Shown here in pieces: positions 35,291 to 44,911 of a DNA stretch of 64,000 nucleotides. The stretch is from Scalesia atractyloides (taxonomy: Eukaryota > Streptophyta > Magnoliopsida > Asterales > Asteraceae): NCBI GenBank assembly GCA_947069175.1, contig CAMTDV010000013.1, forward strand, positions 59,464,610 through 59,528,609, given 5' to 3'. The first letter of the stretch is position 1. Every line of letters begins with the position of its first letter. Both the position numbers and the translations under genes were made by a program. A model generated the notes under the pieces. The model was not told the origin of the DNA. It searched no databases and saw only the letters and a list, made by a program, of their open reading frames with translations.

Positions 35291-35990
35291 CAAAATCGAA
35301 TAAGGAAGCTTTTGTCGATGATAGCTAGATAAATGTAATGCAAGAGGAGCTACAACAATTCGAAAAGCTTAGTGTTTAGAAGCTTGTTAACCTACCGGTT
35401 AATCACAAAGCTATTGCTACTAAATGGATTTTCAAGTGCAAAAGAGATGATCGAGGGATAGTTGTACGCAATAAAGCTCGATTGGTTTCATCAGCAAGTA
35501 GGCATTGATTATACAGAGGTTTATGCTCCGGTCGGAAGATTATAAGCAATCCGCAAATTCCTAGCGTTTGCATCATGGAAAGGTTTTAAAGTGTACCAGT
35601 TAGATGTCAAATCAGCTTTCCTTTATGCAAAAGTGAAAGGGGAAGCGTATGTTGGACAACCACCAGGGTTTGTCGATCCAGTGCATAAAGACAAGGTTTA
35701 CTTACTAGATAGGCGTTATACAGGTTGCATCAGACCTGGTATGAGACACTCTATCAGCACATGTTAAATTACGACTTTACCAGAAGCACTGTTGATAGTA
35801 CACTCTTCACACAGGAAGTGAAAGGACATCTATTGATTGTACAAATCTATGTGGATGACATCATCTTTGGCTTTACAAACGATGCGCTGTGTAAAGAATT
35901 TGAAGAAGTCATGAAAAAGAAATCTGAAATGAGTTCAATGGGAGAAATGAAGTTCTTTTTGGGGCTTTAGGTCGATCATTTACCTGATGG
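35291..35990 (+). pseudogene. E4 reverse transcriptase
   Basis: Readable in order: EPKSNKEAFVDDS, then VMQEELQQFEKL, TKWIFKCKRDDRGIVVRNKA, a frame change, VYQLDVKSAFLYAKV (first catalytic Asp) in another frame, and the frame 35725-35970 with HQTWYETLYQHMLNYDFTRS and the YVDD box (IVQIYVDDIIFGFTNDAL), ending GEMKFFLGL. Stops at 35328, 35380 and 35969. Confidence 0.75.
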
Positions 35991-36756
35991 TATCTTCATC
36001 CATCAGACAAAGTACGTCCATGATATCTTGGAGAAATTCGATATGTCGGGAACGTCACCATTGTCTACCTCATTGGCAATTAATCATGGCATCTGTCTAG
36101 AGAACATGGAGTCAAGATAAATGAAACCTTATCGTCGATGATTGGATCACTGATGTATCTTACAGCATCAAGAACAGAATCATGTATCCAACATGCCTTT
36201 GCGCCCAATTTTAATCGAGTCCTTGAGTGTCACACCTGATGATAGTCGAGCGGATTCCAGCTATTTGAGTGGTTGCCCAAGCACCGGCTTGTGGTATCCG
36301 CAAAATGACAACTTTGACCTTGCAGGATATTCAAACTCAGATTTCGCATGATGTAAACTTAATGCCAAATCTACAACGACTGGTTGCTAGTTCTTCAGAA
36401 CATGCTTAGTAACGTGGCAATGCAAGAAGCAAACCGCGGTCGCTCTCTCTACTTGCGAGGCAGAATATGTTTCGGCTTCTAGTTGTTGTTCCCAAATCTT
36501 GTGGATACAACAACAGATCAGAGACTTTGGATTGCAATTTCTTGATACGCCCATATATGTAGATAACAAAGCCGCCATCGATATAACTAAAAACTCGGTT
36601 CATCACTCTAAAACTAAACACATTGAAACTCGACATCACTTTATCCGTGATTGTCACGAGAAAAAGTTGATTCAAATAGAAAGATCCACATTGATGAACA
36701 AAAGGCAGATTTTTATACCAAACCATTTGATCGAATCAGATTTAAATATCTTTTGA
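35991..36756 (+). pseudogene. E4 RT thumb and RNase H
   Basis: Thumb wording (GIFIHQTKYVHDILEKFDMS, MIGSLMYLTASR) to about 36180, then a damaged stretch. RNase H from about 36300: AGYSNSDFA (first Asp box altered to SNSD), WQCKKQTAVALSTCEAEYVS (catalytic Glu), and the frame 36499-36756 with YVDNKAAIDITKNSVHHSKT and HFIRDCHEKKLIQIE. The stop at 36754 is near the expected Pol end after a small shift (FYTKPFDRIRF wording). Confidence 0.72.
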
Positions 36757-37017
36757 GAATTAACGGTATGAAAAAATCTAACATCAGATGGGGAATTGGT
36801 TGAATACGGATCGGATGATGAGTTTTTGTGATCCTCATCGGTTTGTCACATTTTATGTAGTTTTTTTAGAATTATTTCTTTAAAAACAAAAAATCCAAAA
36901 ATATGTTTTTGATTTTAGGAGAAGTAATGTTGTAGAAAATTCAAAAACATTAAAATATGAAAAAATGTACAAAAACATGAAAAAGATAAAAAGAGTTTTC
37001 GTGTGAAAAGAGAAAAT

Positions 37018-37100
37018 GATAGTACATCAGTGGTCTATCACGGTATTCTAAAGATTTGTAGTGATAAAAAGTTTTAAACATGTCTCACTGAGGATATGCT
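37018..37100 (+). ncRNA. E4 post-pol nested stem-loop
   Basis: Outer stem CATCAGTG (37025-37032) pairs with CACTGAGG (37086-37093), seven of eight pairs. Inner stem TATCAC (37036-37041) pairs with GTGATA (37061-37066). The flanks AATGATAGTACATCA and TAGTAGGC match those of the E1 stem-loop, so the two are homologous, yet the stem bases differ on both sides. Confidence 0.55.
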
Positions 37101-37184
37101 AGTAGGCTTCGCATATTTAGTAGATTGTTTCTGAGATACAAACATAAAAGAAAAAAACTTCTTGATTAGTGGCTTAACATCTGT

Positions 37185-37590
37185 CGGATATATGGTCTTA
37201 GTACACCGAAATTTCGTTTGAGAGATTGTCGGATTCTGAGATACTAGGTCTTTATAAATAATTGATATCTTGGGTATTACACAAGTTCTTATGAATTTGC
37301 GTCGCAATAGACTAGAACTTGTAAAATACTTTTGCTTTTAATACCAAAAAACAGCAGCAAATTGTAAGTATCGAAAAATCCAACAATTGTGGTAAAAGAT
37401 TCCAAATTGGAACACTACTTTCAAGACGAGCCTTAATTTTTTTTTGTTGGCACGATGGTACTAACCTGAGCTCTTAAGGTCTTGCATTACCCAGATACAG
37501 ATATCAAGTAGATATATTCACTGTAAGTGATATCTAGGGAATCTTGATACAGGAGTATATTCTGAAGTGGGAAACACGGTTAAGTCAAGT
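37185..37590 (+). other. Conserved non-coding block downstream of E4 pol
   Basis: More diverged than in E1 and E3 but in the same order: GAGAGATTGTCGGATTCTGA, TAGGTCTTTATA, a GTACTAACCTGAGC word (37457) and ATCTTGATACAGGAGTATAT then AAGTGGGAAACACG (37550-37577). No ORF supported. The rest up to 38206 is also without a gene. Confidence 0.4.
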
Positions 37591-38206
37591 TCCTAAAATT
37601 ACCTAAATGTATCTCAAATCAGTTGAGAAATGTGTAGAGGTTTATATGGACATGTATACTTGCAATCTAAGTGAATTTGTTTAGTACATAGTGTCTTATA
37701 AAGGTCAACGGTACTAGTGATAGGTCTCAAAAACTGGTATGATCCTCTAACACAAACTCACAAAAATTGTTGTAATATGTTTGTACATAGTTTATTACAT
37801 TTCATTTCAGAAAAGCCCAAAAAGGTTTTCAGTATGTTTTAGCATAAACTTTGGAAAAACCAAAAAGATTTTATTTCTCTCTTAGTTTTGCCTATCGATG
37901 ACGGAAAGCGAATCTTCAAAATCTAGAGATTCCGGATGCTGAGAATTCCAGAAGACAACGGGTTGGGAGCTTATCTGAATTATGAAAATTCTTTGAAAAT
38001 ATCAAAAGTTCATTAACTTGATACTTTACATTGCCTAAAACATTAGTTTGATCACAAAGTGATTCAACCAAGGTCATTAACTTGGACTTGGAAGACAAAT
38101 CAGTTAACCGGGGTCATTAACTTGGAGTTGGTCAACCGAGTGGGTCGTTAAAACTGGTGAAAATGAACAGGATGTTAAAAATCAGTTTTATTTTCGCTCA
38201 AAGAAG

Positions 38207-38720
38207 TTATCTTCGCACTAAGATAACTATCTTCACATGAAGATAACATGACTATATATATTATCTTCGCACGAAGATAATTCATTTATCACTGTTCACT
38301 AGTCTGAGCAAAGATAAAATTTTAAAAAGATTAACGAAGTGCTACTGAAATTTCTTAGCTTGTAATGGTCGATTGACACACCACGAACAATGCCTAAGGT
38401 AGTTTGGACCGAATTGAACTCGAATTGAACCTTAATTTGAAGTTTTCAGTAAAATATACATAAAATGTAGATTTAGGACATCTAATGGACTAAAGATAAA
38501 TTTGAACATACCATCATGTTAATCGGCTCTTTTAGGTTGTTTTAGTAACATCAATTTCACGAAAATCGAGGAAAATTTTTCAATTGTGTATAAGGTTACC
38601 TTCGCACGAAGGTAATTTATCTTCGCACGAAGATAAAGTGCAAAATACGTATTTTTGATTATTTACCTTCGCACGAAGGTAAAGGTTCACTTCGCACCAG
38701 TTACCTTCGAATGAAGATAA
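38207..38720 (+). repeat. Second cluster of the 20-bp dyad, before E4 extra ORF
   Basis: Copies at 38207-38226, 38227-38246, 38261-38280 (perfect 9-bp arms, T/A form), 38596-38615 (perfect, C/G form), 38617-38636 (perfect, T/A form), 38663-38682 (perfect, C/G form) and 38701-38720. Neighbours are 20-22 bp apart. The cluster ends about 50 bp before the extra ORF sequence, as the first cluster ends 80 bp before gag. The 38281-38595 interval has no gene. Confidence 0.82.
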
Positions 38721-38772
38721 AACATATTTTTCAGAAAAAATTCTAAGTGTTTTCGTGTTTGTGTTTGTACAG

Positions 38773-40822
38773 GAAAAGAAATCGAATTTCGACAAGAAAC
38801 ACAACATCTTTTGTGTTCTTGATGAGAGTACTCCAAAACTCGCTCCTTTCAAGTCAATATTAAAGTTTATGAGCGAGTTGACAATTGTTAAAGCACTTAC
38901 AGATCCTCACAAGGCCTATTGTTCACATATAGAGAGGTTCTGGGAGCATGCAAAGTATGTACTGTTAAAGCACTTAAAGATCCTCACAAGGCCTTTTGTT
39001 AGATTTCAAAGACAAAGATGAAGATCCAATGATGTATACTGAATGTATGTGCAAAGGATGCTTCTACAGAATGGGCTATAAGGGGCATGTCAATACACAG
39101 TTCAATAAAGCTCATCTCGGAAGGCCTTACAAGTTTTTTTGTACATTCTGTGATATCTGTGTTAAATCACAGGAAAAGGGGAGGTGATGCTATAGTCGAT
39201 TATCAGATGTTCATGATCACTTCACTTGCACTGAACAAGCCTTACGACTTCACCAAGATGATATTCGAGCAGGTGAAGTTAAACATTGATAAAGAAAAGT
39301 TTCTGCAATACCCCATATTTATGAAGATGATGTTGAATGATCAATTCCTAACTTAGTCAAAAACAAGAATGATGTGTTGTCGCTATATCACATGACAGGG
39401 CTATCTTTGGTGAGATTGAGTCAGTATCTTAAGTAGACTACAGAACCGGTGGCCAGAAAGTTCTTTGGGAGATTTAAAGATAAGAGATACAAAGCACCTC
39501 CGAAGAATAAATAGAGAAATGAAGGCAGTGGTTCTCATGATGAGGCCGCTCAGATGGATGGTTATGAGCCTAAGAGAGGTAAGTGGTACGAAAAAAAGAT
39601 ACTAAGAAACAGAGTACTCCAAAAGCCAAAGCCCAGAAAAGAAAGAGAGAAAGAGTCCTCAGATATGAAACTACTGATGAGGAAGTAGAGATTGAGCCAG
39701 TTGTTGAGCAACATGTTGAAGCTAAAGTGAATGTTGAAGACGAGGTATTTTCTGCTACCTCAGATAAAGAAAATGAAGGTGTAGATGTGATAACGATGAA
39801 GATTTTGAAAATACATTTGACAGAGTTGAAAAGCTGAGAGGTTGGCTCAGATCAAAAAGAAGAAAGTGGTTGGAGATGACAATGATGTGTATATTCCGTC
39901 TGATAATTATTCTGAAGCTGAAAGGCCAATTAAGAAGGCACAAAGAGTTAAAAGCAAGCCTGATGTTCAGAAAAAGACTATTGGGTCTCCCGCTATAAAG
40001 AAAGCGAAAAGGAAATATATGAGGAAAAAGACAGCAGAGATTGAAAGTGTTGAACAACCATATACGTCACCTATTCATATTTCCTCACCACAATACCACC
40101 ATCACGACCACCACAGCCATCACCACAACATATCACAGCCTCACATCAAACTCCACCACAAACAATATCTCCACAATATCAAACATCTCCACAAACTCAA
40201 ACAACACCCAAAAAATCAACGCCTAAATCAGCTCTGAGATAATCAATGTCTGACAGATTTCCTATAGATTTTGGAGATATTCCATTGCAGAAGAGCTTGA
40301 TGAAAACTTTGATGCATACATGTTCAATGACTCCAAGATAGCAGAACTGAAAAGCAAAATCAAAACCTTGGAAGATAATAAAGAAGTATTTGAAGGCAGG
40401 GTGAAATTTCTTGAAAATGATCGAGAATATAGGAAAGCTGTGATTGAAAGTCTGGTGACTGATAATGGGGGTAAATGATTTTGAGAATGAACGTGCTCGA
40501 AGTAATCAAAAATTTGATTTATTTCAGAAGGTATTGACTAGTAGGTTGAGGATAGACGTTGATGCTGAATTTGATAGTTTAGACGTGGAAGAAGCAAGAT
40601 AAAAAGCAGTCGAATGGGCTAAGAAAGCAAAGGAAGATGCTAAATCTTTGGGCAAAGGGAAAAAGAAAATTGATGAGGTTCTGTGATAGAACAATCTGCA
40701 CCAGAAGCTGAATCTGTACCAGAAATTACTACTGCTAGTGTTGAGATTGAGGAAGAAGTTGATATAGATGTTGAAGCTGGACCGGTTAATTTTGTACATG
40801 TTGGAAGACCGGTGGATGTTTC
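38773..40822 (+). pseudogene. E4 extra ORF downstream of pol (aORF), cut by element F
   Basis: Follows a T-rich stretch ending TGTACAG, splice-acceptor-like. Readable: LAPFKSILKFMSELTIVKAL, HIERFWEHAKY, a damaged stretch with EDPMMYTECMCKGCFYRMGY, then DAIVDYQMFMITSLALNKPY and FEQVKLNIDKEKFLQYPIF (39087-39356). The C-terminal half is Lys-rich and acidic (39583-39837), has a His-rich run at about 40100-40140 and a coiled-coil-like tail (40320-40660). It ends at the F insertion. A 38-bp direct repeat (38886-38923, 38963-39000; 77 bp apart) explains one frame break. Homologous to the E3 extra ORF; function unknown to me. Confidence 0.55.
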
Positions 40823-41442
40823 TGTAACGTCCGTCTTTCCCTTACAACCAAAAAGCTATAAAATTTTGAACTTTTTAAAACATAACTTGAAAGTTTCTAT
40901 TATACCCTTAAGTTTCACACAACGAGTGCAGCCACAAAACTTTTCAACGACATGATATTTAAACTACTAACTACTAGATTAATTCGTTTTCTAACAAGGG
41001 TAACGTAAAATCCAAAATTTCATCAATTTACAACCAAAACAGACTTGACCCGTTTGACATTATCTTGACCGGAAGCGTAAGGAGAGTACAAGTGTGTTCG
41101 TTCCAAGCAAAGTGCAGCGTCAAGTAACAGATTTACCTAAACATCACAAGAAATCGGTTAACATTTCTTATAGCAATTTATAACAATTTCATTAGTCAAT
41201 CACATATCACCTTCTTATTTGAATGATCACTTAATAAGATATAAATCGAATTCATTTCTTTGCATTCTTTTTATTATCCGGTTGACCCATTCAACATTAG
41301 TCAACGCGGAAACATACTTTTACCTTCTTATACGTTAACCAGTTGACCCGTTCATCACAAGTTAACGCGGAACCTTACTTTTACTTTCTCATTCCTTGTC
41401 CGGTTGACCCGTTCATCACAAGTCAACGCGGAACCTTACTTT
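40823..41442 (-). repeat. F 3' LTR, first piece
   Basis: Starts TGTAACGTCC and matches the solo LTR from 29651. It ends inside the third 61-bp minisatellite unit (units at 41281, 41342, 41403), where H is inserted after ACTTT (41438-41442). Confidence 0.9.
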
Positions 41443-41627
41443 TGTAACATTTGTAAAAATCGGGTCTTCAAAACCCGCTCCGTTTTGTAATCAAGTACCA
41501 AGTTATAAAAGTTACATTAAATATTTATGATTATTTTGAGTTAAAACGTTACGTAATTAATAATAAACTAAACTATAAAAATTATATTTGATAAAAAAGT
41601 TAAAATAAAATAAATAAATAAATAATG

Positions 41628-41712
41628 AAGCTGCCGAGATTCGAACCCGGGTCAGCTAAGACTCTTCAACAACTTAACACTCATTCCCTAAACCACTCCG
41701 CCACATTGTGTT
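41628..41712 (-). ncRNA. Ser/Leu-tRNA-like Pol III module in H 5' LTR
   Basis: On the minus strand: A box TGGCGGAGTGG (plus 41693-41703) and B box GGTTCGAATCT (plus 41637-41647), the latter in a T arm CCGGG-TTCGAAT-CTCGG. The spacing fits a tRNA with a long variable arm, and the D region resembles Ser/Leu tRNA. The acceptor stem does not pair (5' CACAATG against 3' CAGCTTC), so it is not a working tRNA. A T-run lies downstream on the same strand (plus 41593-41598). Confidence 0.6.
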
Positions 41713-42551
41713 TTCTGCTAACTCTAGGAACACAAATGAATCTTATACACAAACTCAGTTATAACCGATGGCGCCATCTGAGAAACTGTAATCGGCAAAC
41801 CAAGCGTCAAATCGATTGTTTACCTCACACATTCAGTTTATAACCGATGCACGACGGTTTTTAATCAATCAAAATTGATTAAACTTCAAGACTCATCATT
41901 GTTGATTTTAAAACCGAAAAAGAACATCAAGTTCAGAATTTCACAAACTCCAGACCACTCTCGCGATTCAGAGATATCATACCCATACTCTATTTCCTTT
42001 TCGTCGCATTTCCAGACCATCAGAGCGCCTAAAACAGCTCGACGGAATTCTCTGCAAAAGTCGCCGGATAACCGTATTCAACTCAAACCGGTAAAATACT
42101 TCTACTTTACGGTTTCAATCTATTGTTAGAACCTTACCAACATTAACCCATCGCTCAAAATCAACCACAGACGTCATTGCTGGACTTTCTGTGTTCGCCG
42201 GAAAACTTCTGGAATTGCCGGAAACTCGTTAATTATCGGTATGCACATTCCAACGCACTGATAATCAATACTCATTAGTTCAATTTCATATCTAATCCCT
42301 TAAATCTGTTAATTGATTCTCGCAGTCGAAGGTTTCAAAAACAGAGCCGACAAGTTTCACCGGACTCTCTGAAGAAGACAACCTGTTCGGTATCTTCTTT
42401 CCCCAAACTTTTCGGTGCAATGCATTCAAACTAGACATCATGTTTATTAACTAAATTAATCACGAATCGATTGTTTGATTGATGTCTGCGTTCGTAATGA
42501 AGAAGACGAGTTCAGTGATAACATAAGATTAATTAAAATCGGAAATATAAA

Positions 42552-43033
42552 CGGGTTAGACACACAGTCCAGCGGTGGACTGTGTGCAAACAAAAACTAT
42601 ACGTCCCGAGTTCGATCCCTGCTACACGCACACCTTGTGTAATAAAATGCCTTTTTGATCAAGAATTAAACCGGGTTAACTCGGATAGTTGTTAAGTATA
42701 ATAAAAACCTAGATAATAACCAGGTTAGACACACAGTCCAGCGGTGGACTGTGTGCAACATGAACTACACGTCGCGCGTTCGAAACCCGTCACGAGCACC
42801 GGTCCGATTGAATTAAAATGTTTTTGCAAATAAAGGAAATTCGGTTAAATCGAATAAGTGTATAAATATAATTAAAAACGAGATTAGTTCGGGTTAGACA
42901 CGTAGCTCAGTTGGTAGAGCTGCGTGCACGCGAACGGGAGGTCGCCGGTACGAATCTCACCCGGTGCAGATTAATTCGCTGACCGAACCAGTCAACGGTC
43001 AACGGTCAACGCTAAAAAAATAATATTTTTTTT
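42552..43033 (+). ncRNA. 169-bp x 3 tRNA-like array in H 5' LTR
   Basis: Three units, each beginning GGTTAGACAC and carrying a 10-bp hairpin: CACACAGTCC/GGACTGTGTG (42561-42586), the same at 42730-42755, and CACGTAGCTC/GAGCTGCGTG (42899-42926; one G.U). The period is exactly 169 bp. Unit 3 has a perfect A box TAGCTCAGTTGG (42903-42914); units 1-2 have GTTCGA-type B-box words (42610-42618, 42778-42787). T-runs follow each unit (42652-42656, 42821-42825, 43026-43033). A Pol III role is inference. Confidence 0.6.
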
Positions 43034-43526
43034 ATATTTTTATTTATTTTATTTAATTTAAAAATCAATTAAAAATACTTAATAATAGCATTTTTAAAGA
43101 TAGAAAATAGCTATAAACTCACAAAAATATATCTAAAAATTTCATTAAAATCCTTAATAAAATCTATCCATTTAATATATTTTTCCATTATTATTTAGGT
43201 TAGTATTCCTCGTTGATCCGCTCATCTAAATCGTGCGCATCTCGCCATCTCCAATCCAACGCACCCAATGTGAGTGAATCTTACAAATTCCCCGTTTTAA
43301 TCACGTTTTGGGGTGTATCATGTGTCTTTGTATATATATATTATTACTAAACCATTGTGTATACATCATAACATGAGCTTGTGTATTCAGTTTGTTGCTG
43401 TTAAGTAGTTATCATTGGATGCAATTTATTATTCAGTATATGCAATTTCATAGGCCGCCGCTCCCCATTTATGAGCGTTGATCATGTTCCCCATTTCATT
43501 ATGAGGTTGAACCTGGCGTGCCCACA

Positions 43527-43627
43527 TACGATCGGCTCCGTTTGATTGAGCCTTGATCGCACAGACATTTTCATTTTCAGTACATGCAATACGATCGGCT
43601 CCGTTTGATTGAATCTTGATCGGACAG
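43527..43627 (+). repeat. Hairpin-forming direct repeat in H 5' LTR
   Basis: CGATCGGCTC...GAGCC-TT-GATCG hairpin at 43529-43559, repeated 63 bp later at 43592-43622, where the inner arm is damaged (GAATC). In the 3' LTR (51674-51704 and about 51737-51767) the second copy keeps the inner arm. Confidence 0.6.
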
Positions 43628-44103
43628 TTTCATTTATGTTATTTATAGTATGATGTTGGTATGTTCATGTATGCTGCCATGTGTTATTGTATGTTATAGT
43701 TGTGACTGCTATTTGCCATTACTTGATTATTTACATTTGCTCATCTATGATTATGCACAATATTTCATGGATAAACTAACCATAAAATCATTATCAAATG
43801 TTTATCTAATAAGGTTCACTCGCCAACTTATGTTGACCCAAAAACCCCCATTTTACACATGATACAGGTGAAGCAGCTGCAGCTAGGAACACATAGGATT
43901 TGGACTAGAAGAATAAAACGATTTAGTGTTGGGATTGTTATGCTTGGTTTATTTCCTTTGTATTGAATGAACATGTTTGGATAGTTGAAAATGTAAATTT
44001 TGACTTTATTAAATATGAAACATAATAGTAAATGTCATGAGCTTTGGTGATAACCCAATTATGCCACGACTCTTATTCCGCTGCGGGTCGGGGTGTGACA
44101 GAT

Positions 44104-44116
44104 TGGTATCAGAGCC
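44104..44116 (+). promoter_or_regulatory. H primer-binding site (initiator Met-tRNA)
   Basis: TGGTATCAGAGCC, three bases after the LTR end: perfect complement of plant initiator Met-tRNA 3' end. The 44117-44911 leader that follows has no supported gene. Confidence 0.9.
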
Positions 44117-44911
44117 ATGATTATAGGGATATAGGATAGGTTATTAGACCCTTAGAGCCTATACTATAGTCGATTAGAAACTTATAAGAATTTTGTGTGT
44201 TATATGCCAAATCTCATGATGTTTATATATTTTATGTTAAATGTTACATTTGATATTGTGCAAGCATGTTCATAAGTATGTATTATCATATAATGCCTAT
44301 CATGAAATAGTATGCTCATAACATATCACATCCATGAAAGCACACACCACATCATGATTGTTTTTACAATGATTTTCGTGTTTTCAAATCTCATCAAAGT
44401 GAGTTCTCATGACGGGCATGTAGTAACTGGAAGGGTACTAGTACCGGTAGTCGGAACGTCCTGTCTAGGCTGGCATTCGTATAAATCCAAAATAAAGGAC
44501 CAGTTTGCCTACCTGGGGACTAACGATGAGAGTACGAAGTACCTATTAGGCCAAAGCATGCTATACCAAACGTCGTGTGAGCTAATCCCACTTTGAGTTG
44601 TCATTGTGTCTACACCTGGACACGTTCCGACCAAATATCTCATGAACATATTTTGTGGTTTGCATTCGGGGAATGCGAGTGTTAAATTGCCAATACTAAT
44701 GTGAATCCTACCAAGCCAATAGCCATGGGGGCCCACATGACTATGTAGGTGAAGGTATGAGGGACATTTGAGGCCCAACATGAGCGAACCCAAGACATCC
44801 TATGGATGTAGTTGCATTATTGATATTTATGTTATTTTCATTTTCTTAAAGACACATGACACCTAAAAAGACACCATAAACTCACAATTTTCTCATTTTA
44901 TGATCCTGTAG

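Larger units (their letters stand above)
28109..40822 (+). mobile_element. Ty1/copia element E4 (SIRE/Maximus-like), interrupted
   Basis: Order: 5' LTR, PBS, dyad cluster, gag, linker, protease/pre-integrase, integrase, RT, RNase H, stem-loop, conserved block, second dyad cluster, extra ORF. A solo gypsy LTR splits gag (29651-31383) and element F cuts the extra ORF at 40823. The rest of the extra ORF and the 3' LTR must lie beyond F and G, outside the window. Numerous stops and frameshifts: inactive. Confidence 0.82.
41443..44100 (+). repeat. H 5' LTR
   Basis: 2658 bp, TGTAACATTT to GGTGTGACA. It holds a minus-strand tRNA-like module, a 169-bp x 3 tRNA-like array and two hairpin-forming direct repeats (43529-43559, 43592-43622). 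AT-rich TATA-like GTATATATATA at about 43330. Short ORFs inside are not credible genes. Confidence 0.95.

Noticed and set aside
40041..40226. His/Thr-rich ORF
   Set aside because: Alternate frame of the CAC/ACC-rich part of the E4 extra ORF.
38773..40822. Envelope-like gene
   Set aside because: No signal peptide, transmembrane helix or fusion motif; composition is basic and His-rich with coiled coil.
41628..41712. Functional tRNA-Ser gene
   Set aside because: A and B boxes and T arm are good, but the acceptor arms do not pair and no clear anticodon arm can be drawn.
41625..41843. 72-codon ORF in H LTR, repeated at 49778-49996
   Set aside because: It runs through the tRNA-like module on the opposite strand. 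Identity between copies reflects LTR identity, not coding selection.
42552..43033. CRISPR-like regular repeats
   Set aside because: The 169-bp period, long similar spacers and LTR location exclude a CRISPR array; the same holds for the 30-, 34-, 36- and 61-bp arrays.
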